Of a DNA stretch of 64,000 bases, positions 1-8,135 are shown piece after piece. The notes under the pieces were generated by a model. That model had not been told where the DNA came from and did no database searches. It was given only the letters and a program-made list of their open reading frames with translations. Origin of the DNA: Phycisphaerales bacterium (GTDB lineage: Bacteria; Planctomycetota; Phycisphaerae; Phycisphaerales; UBA1924). Position numbers and translations under genes: made by a program. Each line of letters begins with the position of its first letter. The first letter of the stretch is position 1. The stretch lies in the NCBI GenBank assembly GCA_020846975.1, contig JADLCX010000038.1:35430-99429 (forward strand). The letters are read 5' to 3'.

Positions 1-1
1 C

Positions 2-484
2 ACGGTGGGATCGATCATCGGGTACGAGATCGCGCGCCGGGCGTCGGGGGATCGGGTGGTCGCGGCGATGAACCGGAACCCGAAACTCCGGGCGGTGCGG
101 GATGTGCTGATCGCCGGGAAGGATCGGCGAGGGTTCTGGAAGACGCTCGGCGTGGTGACGCTGCTGCGGGTGCCGCCCAACTCGCCGTTTGCGCTTACGA
201 ATCTCGCGCTGGCGTCGGTGGGCGTTCCGCGGCTGCCGTACCTGCTCGGGACGGCGATCGGGATGGCCCCCCGGACCGTCGCGGCGGTGTTCATCGGCAA
301 CGGCATCGCCCACGCGATGAAGTCGGCGGATGAGAACCCGGACTTTTCGCTGCCGCGGTGGCTGTGGGCGGTGGGGGTGGTGACGCTGGTAGCGGTGCTG
401 GCGGTGCTGGGCGCGGTCGCGAACAAGGCGATCGCGAGGGTGACCGGCTCCAACGGCGTGCCGTGCCCCGAGCAAGCCCCATAA
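2..484 (+). CDS. TVP38/TMEM64-family membrane protein, 5' end cut by window edge
   Basis: The reading frame is open to the left edge, so the true start is probably outside the window; about 160 residues are visible. The middle part carries the family signature: an Arg-Val-Pro-Pro-Asn-Ser-Pro-Phe stretch, then an Asn and small residues, then GTAIGMAPRT, which matches the conserved re-entrant region of TVP38/TMEM64 (VTT domain) proteins. A clear transmembrane helix follows near the C-terminus. Family members have about 200-250 residues, so roughly a quarter is missing. These proteins are inner-membrane proteins related to DedA and thought to act in lipid or small-solute transport; the exact substrate is unknown. 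The tail after the last helix is short and polar. Family assignment is fairly sure; function is not. Confidence 0.7.
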   Translation, partial: TVGSIIGYEIARRASGDRVVAAMNRNPKLRAVRDVLIAGKDRRGFWKTLGVVTLLRVPPNSPFALTNLALASVGVPRLPYLLGTAIGMAPRTVAAVFIGNGIAHAMKSADENPDFSLPRWLWAVGVVTLVAVLAVLGAVANKAIARVTGSNGVPCPEQAP

Positions 485-634
485 GAAGGATGTTCGACCG
501 AGCCGGGGCGCGATTCGTGCCCAACCGCCGCGCCGTGCGCGCGATGGCGGAAACCTACCCTGTTCACGTCCATATCACTCCGCACGGGCGGGGCAATCTC
601 GCGGGGCGGGACCCTTGAAGGAAGACCAATACCC

Positions 635-2770
635 ATGAACAACACACCGGGAATGCGAGTTCGGAGGTCGATCGTTGCCGCGTTGGCGCTGACTTTCGGC
701 GCGGGGGCGATGGCCCAGATCACGACCTCGCCCGATCGCCAGCCGCGACCGGCAACCGCCCCGGCCGCCAAGGGCCCGGGCAAACTCATCCCCCGCGCGG
801 TGCTTTTCGGGAATCCCGAGAAGGCCGGGGCGACGATCTCGCCGGACGGCTCGAAGGTGGCGTTCCTCGCGCCGGTGGACGGCGTGATGAACGTGTGGGT
901 CGCGACGACGGGCAGGCTCGCGGATGCCAAGCCGGTGACGAAGGAGACCAGGCGCGGCATCCGCATGTACTCGTGGGCGCACACCAGCAAGCACATCCTC
1001 TACCGCCAGGACCAGAACGGCGACGAGAACTGGCACATCTACGGCGTAGACCTCGACGCGAACAAGACCACGGACCTGACGCCGCTGCCGAAGGTCGCGG
1101 CCCGGATCGCGCACGAGAGCGACAAGTTCCCGGACGAGATCGTGATCGCGATCAACGATCGGGACCCCGCGTACCACGACCTGTACCGGGTCAACATCCG
1201 CACCGGCGATCGGAAGCTGCTCCAGCAGAGCGACGGCTTCGTCGATTTCGAGATCGACGACGATTACCGCGTCCGGTACGCCTACAAGCCCGCGGCCGAC
1301 GGGGGGAGCGACGAGTACAAGGCCGTCGAGAAGGACGGCAAGGTCGCCTTCGAGAAGAGCGACTCGATCTCGCTGGCCGACGCCGGTCTGACCGGCGGCG
1401 TGGGCTTCGACAAGACCGGCAACGTGCGCTACATGCGGGACTCGCGCGGGCGCGACAAGGCCGGGCTCTTCGCGGTGGACACCACCAATGGGAGCAAGAA
1501 ACTCCTGTTCGAGGACGACCGGGTCGATGCCGGGCAGCCGCTGATCCACCCGACGACCAAGGAGGTGCAGGCGGTCGAGTTCAACTACGACAAGTCGCGG
1601 TGGGCGCTGATCGACCGCGCCCTGGAGAAGGACTGGCAGTTCATCCGCAAGAAGGGGGGTGATGGCGACCTGTTCGTCGCCAGCCGTTCGCGGGACGACC
1701 GCTACTGGATCGTGAACCTCGCGCCCGACAACGCTTCGGGCAAGGCCTATCTCTACGACCGCGGCGTGGAGGGCGACAAGCCCGTCGAGCCTTCCCTGAC
1801 GATGCTGTTCGAGTCGCGCCCCGCGCTCCGCGAGTACTCGCTCGCGAAGATGGAGCCGACGCCGATCAAGTCTCGCGACGGGAACCAGATGATGAGCTAC
1901 CTGACGCTGCCGCCGGGCAGCGATCTCAACGGTGACAAGATGCCGGACAAGCCCGTGCCGATGGTGCTCTACGTGCACGGCGGTCCGTGGGCCCGCGATA
2001 ACTGGGGCTTCAACCCCATCCACCAGTGGCTGGCCAACCGCGGGTACGCGGTGCTGAGCGTCAACTACCGCGGATCGACCGGCTTCGGCAAGGGCTACAT
2101 CATGGCCAGCCGGCGCGAGTGGGGCGGCAAGATGCACGACGACCTGATCGACGCGGTGAACTGGGCCGTGACCAAGAAGGTCGCGGACCCCGCGCGGGTC
2201 GCGATCTTCGGCGGAAGTTATGGTGGGTACGCCACGCTGGTCGGACTCACCTTCACGCCCGATGTCTTCGCGTGCGGCGTGGATATCGTGGGCGTCTCGA
2301 ACCTTCCGACGTTCATGCAGACGATCCCGCCGTACTGGAAGCCCGAGATGGAGCGGTGGCGCCAGCTCGTGGGCGACGACACGACCGAGGAGGGCCGCGC
2401 GTTCCTGCTCAGCCGCTCGCCGGTGAGCAAGGTCGATCAGATCAAGAAGCCGCTGCTCATCGGCCAGGGCGCCAACGACCCGCGCGTTGTGAAAGCCGAG
2501 AGCGACCAGATGGTGAGCGCGATGAAGGCCAAACACATCCCTGTGACCTATGTCGTCTACCCCGACGAGGGCCACGGCTTCGCGCGCCCACAGAACCGCA
2601 CGAGTTTCAACGCCATCGCCGAGGTCTTCCTCGCCACCCACTTGGGCAAGAACGATCCGGGCGTGCGGTTCGAGCCGATCGGCGCGGCGTTCAAGGATTC
2701 GAGCCTGGTGATCGAGGAGGGGATCGATCAGGTTCCGGGCCTCAGCGAGGCGAAGAGTTCGGCCAAGTGA
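635..2770 (+). CDS. Secreted S9-family prolyl oligopeptidase / acylaminoacyl-peptidase
   Basis: A 711-residue serine peptidase. Residues 1-27 form a signal peptide (Arg-rich start, hydrophobic core, AMAQ cleavage site), so it should act in the periplasm or outside the cell. The middle third is a beta-propeller-like region and the C-terminal third an alpha/beta-hydrolase domain. The catalytic triad is visible: Ser528 in GGSYGGY, Asp615 in GANDPR and His647 in EGHGF. HGGPWARD near residue 450 fits the oxyanion region. The family cleaves short peptides, often after Pro or from acylated N-termini. An AAGGAA-like ribosome site lies about 14 nt before the ATG. The gene ends at a strong hairpin shared with convergent gatB. 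Family is sure; substrate is unknown. Confidence 0.9.
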   Translation: MNNTPGMRVRRSIVAALALTFGAGAMAQITTSPDRQPRPATAPAAKGPGKLIPRAVLFGNPEKAGATISPDGSKVAFLAPVDGVMNVWVATTGRLADAKPVTKETRRGIRMYSWAHTSKHILYRQDQNGDENWHIYGVDLDANKTTDLTPLPKVAARIAHESDKFPDEIVIAINDRDPAYHDLYRVNIRTGDRKLLQQSDGFVDFEIDDDYRVRYAYKPAADGGSDEYKAVEKDGKVAFEKSDSISLADAGLTGGVGFDKTGNVRYMRDSRGRDKAGLFAVDTTNGSKKLLFEDDRVDAGQPLIHPTTKEVQAVEFNYDKSRWALIDRALEKDWQFIRKKGGDGDLFVASRSRDDRYWIVNLAPDNASGKAYLYDRGVEGDKPVEPSLTMLFESRPALREYSLAKMEPTPIKSRDGNQMMSYLTLPPGSDLNGDKMPDKPVPMVLYVHGGPWARDNWGFNPIHQWLANRGYAVLSVNYRGSTGFGKGYIMASRREWGGKMHDDLIDAVNWAVTKKVADPARVAIFGGSYGGYATLVGLTFTPDVFACGVDIVGVSNLPTFMQTIPPYWKPEMERWRQLVGDDTTEEGRAFLLSRSPVSKVDQIKKPLLIGQGANDPRVVKAESDQMVSAMKAKHIPVTYVVYPDEGHGFARPQNRTSFNAIAEVFLATHLGKNDPGVRFEPIGAAFKDSSLVIEEGIDQVPGLSEAKSSAK

Positions 2771-2801
2771 CCGCCGAGCAACCCCCCGCGGCATGATCCA
2801 C

Positions 2802-2833
2802 AAAGACCCCGGTGGCGGCCGCCGGGGTCTTTT
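2802..2833. terminator. Bidirectional rho-independent terminator between S9 peptidase and gatB
   Basis: Perfect stem of about 11 bp: AAGACCCCGG at 2803-2812 pairs with CCGGGGTCTT at 2822-2831, with a GC-rich loop. It is followed by a T-run on the plus strand and preceded by an A-run, which reads as a T-run on the minus strand. It sits between the ends of two convergent genes and can serve both. Confidence 0.85.
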
Positions 2834-2848
2834 CTTGGGAACACGCGG

Positions 2849-4477
2849 CTACTTCAGCATCACCATCAACCGCTCGCGGATCGCCCCGGCCTCGCCCTTG
2901 CCGGCCGAGGCCTTCATCGCCGCGCCGACGAGCCGGCCGATCGCCTGCGACTTTCCCGCCCGCACATCCGCCGCGGCCTGCGGCTGCTCGGCGATGGCCT
3001 GCTCGCACCAGCGCGAGACGGCGGCATCGTCGCGCACGACGATCAGCCCTCGCCGCGCGGCGACCTCGCCGGGATCGGCGTCGGCCGGTTCAGACTCGTG
3101 CGGCGAGCACAGCAGGCCGAAGAGTTCGTCCGCGGTGTTGGACGTGATCGCGCCGTCCTCGCGGAGCCTGATGATCCCGGCGATCTGCTCAGGGCGGATG
3201 CCCAGGTCGCTCACGAGCACGGGCTCCGCGCCCGCGGCGCGCTCGTTGGCCCGCTTCGCGCCGCTCTGGAGGATCATGTTCGCCGCGCGCCGGCCCGCGC
3301 CGGAGCGGTCCATCCCGCGCTCGATGCACGCCTCGATCGTCGATTCGTAGTACAGGCACACCTCGCGATTCTCGACCAACACGGCGGCCTCCTTGCCGGA
3401 GAGCCCGTACTCGCCGATGTAGCGCTGGCGGCGGATCGCGGGCAGTTCGGGGATGGCCGCGCGGATGCGCTCCCGCCACGCCTCATCGACAACTACCGGC
3501 GCGAGGTCGGGGTCGGGAAAGTAGCGGTAATCGTGGGCATCCTCCTTGCCGCGCTGCGGGAATGTGCGCCCCTCCCCGGCGGCATCGTCCCAGCCGCGGG
3601 TGGTCTTGGTGCCGGGGCCGAGCGTCAGGCCGTCCTCGAGCCAGCGGCCCGGCTGCTCGCGCCGCTCGTGCTCGATCGCGCCGCGCAGCGACTTGAAACT
3701 GTTGAGGTTCTTGACCTCGACGATCGGTGTCCTGACCGTGTGGCCGTCGTCGAGCGTGAGCACGCAGTTGATGTTGGGCTCGAAGCGCATGTGGCCCTTC
3801 TGCATCACCCCCTCGCTCGCGCCCAGGAAGCGGCAGATGTTGCGGAGCATCTGCGCGAACTCGACGACCTCATCGGCGTTTCGGAAGTCGGGCTGGGTCA
3901 CGATCTCCAGCAGCGGGGTTCCGGCGCGGTTCCAATCGACGATCGAGTGGTCGATGCGCCCGCCGCCCGGCGCCTCGTGCAGCAGTTTGCCGGCGTCTTC
4001 TTCGAGGTGCGCGCGGATGATCCCGATGCGCCGCGCCGGGAGCGTGCCGTCGCCGGCGCCGAGTTCCACCGCGCCGTCGAAGCACAGCGGCAGCTGGTAC
4101 TGGCTGATCTGGTACGCCTTGGGCAGGTCGGGGTAGAAGTAGCTCTTGCGGTCCCACCGGCTGAGCGGCGCGATCGAGCACCCGAGAGCCATGCCGACCA
4201 TCATGCTCATCTCGACCGCGGCGCGGTTCATCACCGGCAGAGCCCCCGGAAGCCCGAGCACCGTCGGATCGATCAGCGTGTTGGGCGGCACCGCCGTCCC
4301 TGCCGATGTGTCCTTGCAGGACTCTCGATCCTTGCGCGGCGCGGCGGGATCATGGGCAGGGACACCCACGCCGCGCCCGGCCGGGTTCGGCGCGCGGCTG
4401 AACATCTTGCTCCGCGTCGCGAGTTCGACGTGGACCTCCAGACCCACCACCAGCTCCACCTGCGCGACCTTGTGCAT
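2849..4477 (-). CDS. gatB: Aspartyl/glutamyl-tRNA(Asn/Gln) amidotransferase subunit B
   Basis: A 542-residue GatB, the subunit that binds mischarged tRNA and activates its side-chain carboxylate in the GatCAB transamidation route. The N-terminus VGLEVHVEL, the block PNTLIDPTVLGLPGALPVMN and KSYFYPDLPKAYQISQ are typical family blocks; the C-terminal helical YqeY-like region is present. gatA and gatC are not in this window. Oddity: between FSRAP and PNTLIDP there are about 25 extra residues (about 36-60) rich in Asp, Arg and Pro, encoded by a palindromic stretch (4298-4372) and not part of the usual GatB core. A TAGCAT box sits 6 nt before the ATG with no Shine-Dalgarno, suggesting a leaderless mRNA. 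Confidence 0.95.
   Translation of the reverse strand: MHKVAQVELVVGLEVHVELATRSKMFSRAPNPAGRGVGVPAHDPAAPRKDRESCKDTSAGTAVPPNTLIDPTVLGLPGALPVMNRAAVEMSMMVGMALGCSIAPLSRWDRKSYFYPDLPKAYQISQYQLPLCFDGAVELGAGDGTLPARRIGIIRAHLEEDAGKLLHEAPGGGRIDHSIVDWNRAGTPLLEIVTQPDFRNADEVVEFAQMLRNICRFLGASEGVMQKGHMRFEPNINCVLTLDDGHTVRTPIVEVKNLNSFKSLRGAIEHERREQPGRWLEDGLTLGPGTKTTRGWDDAAGEGRTFPQRGKEDAHDYRYFPDPDLAPVVVDEAWRERIRAAIPELPAIRRQRYIGEYGLSGKEAAVLVENREVCLYYESTIEACIERGMDRSGAGRRAANMILQSGAKRANERAAGAEPVLVSDLGIRPEQIAGIIRLREDGAITSNTADELFGLLCSPHESEPADADPGEVAARRGLIVVRDDAAVSRWCEQAIAEQPQAAADVRAGKSQAIGRLVGAAMKASAGKGEAGAIRERLMVMLK
4298..4372. repeat. Palindromic insertion in frame inside gatB
   Basis: About 75 nt (25 codons) with inverted ends: GTCCCTGCC at 4298-4306 matches GGCAGGGAC read on the other strand at about 4357-4365. 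It also has an internal GTCC-TTGCA-GGAC hairpin and a TGGGCAGGGACACCCA hairpin. It keeps the gatB frame and falls in a surface segment just before the conserved PNTLIDP block. CCCTGCCGATGT is shared with the dispersed element at 59546 and 63876, so it may belong to the same or a related family. Confidence 0.55.
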
Positions 4478-4481
4478 GCAC

Positions 4482-4496
4482 CAATGCTAAGCATTG
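4482..4496 (-). promoter_or_regulatory. gatB -10 box within a 15-bp palindrome
   Basis: On the minus strand TAGCAT (plus positions 4484-4489) ends 6 nt before the gatB ATG. It lies inside the palindrome CAATGCT-A-AGCATTG, which could be an operator. Confidence 0.4.
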
Positions 4497-5404
4497 TTGG
4501 GTTGAGCGTGTGGGCCGCGGGCCGACCGCGCGCCTCGCTCCAGCGTCAGCGCCTCCCGCAGCACGGGCTCGACATCCAGCCCGGCCATCGTCCCATCAGC
4601 CGATCGCACCACCCGCACCACCGGTCCGGACGGAGCCCACACGCCCGGATCGGTCGGCCCGAACAGCGCCACGGTCGGCACGCCCAACTGCGCCGCCAGG
4701 TGTGTCGGCCCGCTGTCGGCGCCGGCGTACACGCGGGCCAGGCGGATCGCCGCCGCCAACCCGTCCAGTGAACGCACAAACCGCCCGCCCATCGCCGCGA
4801 ACTGCTCGTGATCGTCCCCGCGGAAACGCTCCTCCTCCACCGCGCCGGCGATGATCGACACCGCCCATCCGACCCCGCGCAAACGGTCGGCGAGCGCTCC
4901 CCACTGCTCCAGCGGCCACATCTTCTCCCGCGCGCCAGCGCCCGCGTGCAGCACCGCCGGCCCATCGCATCCATCCTGCCGCGCCACGCCGCCGAGACGC
5001 GACACCTCGGCCTCGCGCCACAACCGCAACCGGCCCTCGCTCCCCGGCGGGCCGACGCAAACCAATCGATCACAGCCAAGCGCCCGCCGCACGTTCGCGC
5101 ACCATCGCCGCCCGGCCTCGTCGCCGTCATCCGCCACAAACGAGATCACCAGGTCCGCGCCGGGCTCGTTGCCCGGTTGCACACGACCCTCCTCGCGCCA
5201 CAGGCCCGTGACCCACGCCCGCTCACTCCCGATCCCGCGCACGCCCAACTCGCGCTCCGCCAGCGCGGCATGACCCGCCGGCGCGATGATCCGCACCTCC
5301 GCCCGCGCTGCGAGCAAGGCCCGCAGCAGCGGCCAGATCATCACGAAATCGCCCAGGGCGCCGGCGTGAAACACCACCACGCGCTCTCCCGTCGGCGGGC
5401 TCAT
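4487..5404 (-). CDS. Glycosyltransferase family 9 (heptosyltransferase-like)
   Basis: About 305 residues from the ATG at 5404, which overlaps the TGA of the upstream sigma-like gene (ATGA), so the two are translationally coupled; the longer open frame upstream is only a shadow of that gene. The N-terminus has the GT9 motif VVFHAGALGDFVMIWPLL. The middle carries HAGAGAREKMWPLEQW, and the C-terminal part ADSGPTHLAAQLGVPTVALFGPTDPGVWAP, the nucleotide-sugar-binding signature of ADP-heptose:LPS heptosyltransferases. It probably adds a sugar to lipid A core or another surface glycan at the cytoplasmic face of the membrane. The sugar donor cannot be read from sequence. Confidence 0.85.
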   Translation of the reverse strand: MSPPTGERVVVFHAGALGDFVMIWPLLRALLAARAEVRIIAPAGHAALAERELGVRGIGSERAWVTGLWREEGRVQPGNEPGADLVISFVADDGDEAGRRWCANVRRALGCDRLVCVGPPGSEGRLRLWREAEVSRLGGVARQDGCDGPAVLHAGAGAREKMWPLEQWGALADRLRGVGWAVSIIAGAVEEERFRGDDHEQFAAMGGRFVRSLDGLAAAIRLARVYAGADSGPTHLAAQLGVPTVALFGPTDPGVWAPSGPVVRVVRSADGTMAGLDVEPVLREALTLERGARSARGPHAQPNNA

Positions 5405-7173
5405 CCCCTTCTCCTTCGAGCGCGCCCTTCGCCCATCCGTGCGATCGCCGCTCGCTCGATCGCCGCGATCCGTGCCGCGGTGGTGCCCATCAGGGCCGCG
5501 ACCTCCATGGGCGATCGGGGCGGGCCACCGTCCAGCCCATACAGCAATGAGACGGCGCGCTGCGCCCGTGCATCCTCCCGGTTCTCCGCGGGGCCGGTCG
5601 CCCATTCCGCCAGCAGAGTCGAAGGTTCCAGCCGCGCCTGCCACGGATCGATCGATCGCGTCCAGTCCTCGATCTCCGCGCTGTCGCACCGCACCGTCGC
5701 GCGCCCGCCGACCGCGTCCGGGCCCACACCCGCCACGCTCGCCCATGCCCCGACTGTGCGGCTCACGGCGATCGTGGTGGCCGCGGCCAGCCGGCCGCCG
5801 CGGAACGGATCGAACCGCTCGACCGCATCGATCGCGCCGGCGATCATCGCCTTGATCAGGGCCGGGCCGCCCGCGGGCCCGCGCGCCGCCAGCGTGCGCG
5901 GATCGCGCCCGCCCAGCCGCTCCCGCGCGCTGCGCAGCGCCACCGGCAACTGCGAGCGAACCAGTTCGGCGCGCAACCGGCTCGACCACAGCAGCCTCGC
6001 TTCCGCTGCCCGAATCTCGCCCACGCCTCGTGCTCCACGCCCCGCACCGCCGAGCCACGCGCGAACCCCGTGCCGCAGCAGGGCCGCGGCCACGGCCCGC
6101 GGCCGCTCCACTTCCGCATCGGGCGCCCCCATGGCCTCGGCCAGGGCCACGGTCTCGCCGACCGTCGTCGGCGCCGGCGCGCCGAGCCCCTCGCGCACGC
6201 ACCCCGGCGCGAGCAGCACCTCTTCGGCATCCGCGCGATCGAACATCGGCCCCGCCGGTCCGTCAAGTTCCAGGCCGCGCAGGTACCGCAACCGCTCGCC
6301 CGCCGCGATCCGGTACCCCGTGGCCCTGGATCTCCCGAGCCTCTTGGCCACTTTCGCCATCGGCGCGCCCGCGCGGGCCGCGCGCCCGGCTCGCGCCCGG
6401 CGAGAATCGTTCACCGCTCGTCGCTCGGCGAAGATCGCCTGATCCGCGGCCAGGTCGTGCGATCTCAGCACCCGCGTGATCGTCGCCGGCGATCGGCCGT
6501 GCCTGGGTCCGATCTCCCGCGCGCACCGCGCCAACGACCAGCCGAACCGCGACCGGCAACGCGCCGCCTGCGCCACGATCCGATCGCGCTCGCCCGAGTT
6601 CAGCCTCGCGCTGCCGGCCTGGCGCCGCGCCGAGGCGCGCCCTCCCGCCGCCTCGAACGCCGCGACCGCGCGCCCCGACACCATGATCCGCTCCAGCGCG
6701 CCCGCGCCGCGCCATCCGCCGATCCGCGCCCGTCGCGCGATCAGCCCGCGCCGCCGCTCCCGCTCGATCGTCTTCCGATTCACCCCCCAGCGCTCGCCCA
6801 ACTCCTCAATGCCCACCCACTTCCCGGCGCGGTCGCGCCCGAGTTCCGCGGCCGTCACGCCCGCCGCCGAACTCAACCGTTCGATCAGCGCCGCCAGGTC
6901 GCCCAGCAGAGCCGACCCCACCAGCATCGCGCCCTCGCCGGACCCCTCCGTGCGCAGCCCCGTCACGCGAAACACCACGTACTCCAGCGGGTACGCGCGA
7001 TCCCCGGCCCGCGCCGCCGCCGCGCTCCCCGGAACCCCGCACTCGCTCAGCACCTCCAGCGCAAGGGCCTCGGTCCGCTCCAGTTGCCGGCGCGCCGCCT
7101 CCGCCGATTCGTACCGCAGCTGCCTGGCCAGTTCGGCCAGCGCCTGCGTTCTGATCCTCGGCAGCGGCGGCAC
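5401..7173 (-). CDS. Atypical sigma-70-like protein with several N-terminal helix-turn-helix segments
   Basis: A 590-residue protein starting at a GTG, 17 nt after mqnA. Residues 401-475 resemble sigma region 2: LVRSQLP, then LIKAMIAGAIDAVERFDPFRGG, the usual core-binding and -10 recognition helix pattern. Residues 540-580 resemble sigma region 4 (YGLDGGPPRSPMEVAALMGTT). Before these lie three helix-turn-helix-like stretches: about 119-152 (WVGIEELGERWGVNRKTIE), 195-238, and 267-295 (APMAKVAKRLGRSRATGYRI, resolvase-like). Residues 1-110 are not recognised. It probably binds DNA and may direct RNA polymerase to particular promoters. It is coupled to mqnA upstream and the GT9 gene downstream. 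The sigma assignment is moderately sure; its targets are unknown. Confidence 0.6.
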   Translation of the reverse strand: MPPLPRIRTQALAELARQLRYESAEAARRQLERTEALALEVLSECGVPGSAAAARAGDRAYPLEYVVFRVTGLRTEGSGEGAMLVGSALLGDLAALIERLSSAAGVTAAELGRDRAGKWVGIEELGERWGVNRKTIERERRRGLIARRARIGGWRGAGALERIMVSGRAVAAFEAAGGRASARRQAGSARLNSGERDRIVAQAARCRSRFGWSLARCAREIGPRHGRSPATITRVLRSHDLAADQAIFAERRAVNDSRRARAGRAARAGAPMAKVAKRLGRSRATGYRIAAGERLRYLRGLELDGPAGPMFDRADAEEVLLAPGCVREGLGAPAPTTVGETVALAEAMGAPDAEVERPRAVAAALLRHGVRAWLGGAGRGARGVGEIRAAEARLLWSSRLRAELVRSQLPVALRSARERLGGRDPRTLAARGPAGGPALIKAMIAGAIDAVERFDPFRGGRLAAATTIAVSRTVGAWASVAGVGPDAVGGRATVRCDSAEIEDWTRSIDPWQARLEPSTLLAEWATGPAENREDARAQRAVSLLYGLDGGPPRSPMEVAALMGTTAARIAAIERAAIARMGEGRARRRRG

Positions 7174-7190
7174 GTTGGTTCGTCACCCTC

Positions 7191-8045
7191 TCATGTCGCC
7201 CATCGAACCGGCCCCGCGTCGCACAGCCCGAGCTCGTGCGCCCACCCGATGAACTTGTCCACCGCCTCGCGCTCCGCCTCGCCCACGTCGAACGTCAGGC
7301 ACGACCCGATATACCGCGCCGCCAGGCCCACCGGCCACCCGCGCTCCTCCGCGCGCCGGCCCGCGATCCACCCCAGCCGCGTCGCGTTGTGCCGTCGCTG
7401 CCGATCCAGCACCGCCGCCGCCGTGCGCACCGCCGCCGACTCCTCTTCGCCCGCGCGGCACATCCATACCGCGTACACGAACGGCAGCCCCGTCATCTCC
7501 TTCCACGCCGCCCCGAGGTCCAGTTCGTGCGGATACTCGCGCCTGTCCGGCGGATCGGTCACCACCTTGTCCCCGATCAGCAGCAGCGCATCCACATCCT
7601 GCTCCCGGCCGTTCCGCTCTGCGGCCTCGTCGCCCCGCCCGCCTTCCCCCGCGCCCACCACCATCCGCTCCCGCGCATCAAAGTCCATGACCCTCGCCCG
7701 CACGCCGTACTTCCGCGCCAGGATCACCCGCAGCAGCCAGACCGATGTGTGGCTGTCCGTATCCGCCCCCACCGTTGCGATCTTCTCGATCGGCACGCGA
7801 GAGAACACGCGCACCGTGAGCGTCGGACCGTCGCTCCCGATCATCCCCACGCCCACCGCGCTGACGCCCTCGCCCGCCGCGTCCACCACGCTCGCCAGCG
7901 CCACTTCCACCTCGCGCTCGCGCAGCATCCCGATCAGCCGGCTCGGAACCGCCGAGATCACCTCCACATCGCGCAGCGATTGAAGCCCCTCCACAAGCGG
8001 GAGCGTGTTCAGGTACTTCACACAGCCGATCCGGACCTGTTCCAT
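7191..8045 (-). CDS. mqnA: Chorismate dehydratase, futalosine menaquinone pathway
   Basis: A 284-residue MqnA. The N-terminus RIGCVKYLNTLPLVEGL is the family signature. The fold resembles a periplasmic binding protein, but there is no signal peptide, so it is cytosolic. MqnA converts chorismate to 3-enolpyruvylbenzoate (3-[(1-carboxyvinyl)oxy]benzoate), the first step of the futalosine route to menaquinone. It is first in a minus-strand run with the sigma-like gene and the GT9 gene. A TAAAGT box 6 nt before the ATG and no Shine-Dalgarno suggest a leaderless transcript. MqnD is a possible confusion, but the start and length fit MqnA better. The UbiA-type enzyme at 18324 may serve the same pathway. 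Confidence 0.88.
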   Translation of the reverse strand: MEQVRIGCVKYLNTLPLVEGLQSLRDVEVISAVPSRLIGMLREREVEVALASVVDAAGEGVSAVGVGMIGSDGPTLTVRVFSRVPIEKIATVGADTDSHTSVWLLRVILARKYGVRARVMDFDARERMVVGAGEGGRGDEAAERNGREQDVDALLLIGDKVVTDPPDRREYPHELDLGAAWKEMTGLPFVYAVWMCRAGEEESAAVRTAAAVLDRQRRHNATRLGWIAGRRAEERGWPVGLAARYIGSCLTFDVGEAEREAVDKFIGWAHELGLCDAGPVRWAT

Positions 8046-8051
8046 GCCGTG

Positions 8052-8057
8052 ACTTTA
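8052..8057 (-). promoter_or_regulatory. mqnA -10 box (leaderless type)
   Basis: Minus-strand TAAAGT, 6 nt before the mqnA ATG at 8045; no clear -35. Confidence 0.45.
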
Positions 8058-8071
8058 GGACAAAACAGCAA

Positions 8072-8095
8072 CGGGCGCACCCCTCGGTGCGCCCG
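8072..8095 (-). terminator. Terminator of the secreted Cys/Asn-tail gene
   Basis: CGGGCGCACC at 8072-8081 pairs perfectly with GGTGCGCCCG at 8086-8095. On the minus strand it is followed by TTGCTGTTTT, giving a rho-independent terminator about 40 nt after the stop of the gene starting at 9233. Confidence 0.75.
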
Positions 8096-8135
8096 CCGCC
8101 GATGTTGAACTCGCCTCAGCGAGGGATGAGCCGAT

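Noticed and set aside
575..2803. Long open frame on the minus strand opposite the S9 peptidase
   Set aside because: Arg/Val/His-rich translation with no domain; it mirrors the peptidase codons and comes from high GC third positions.
4500..7000. GT9 gene starting near 6202
   Set aside because: The extra 266 residues are a shifted reading of the sigma-like gene; GT9 homology starts at the ATG at 5404.
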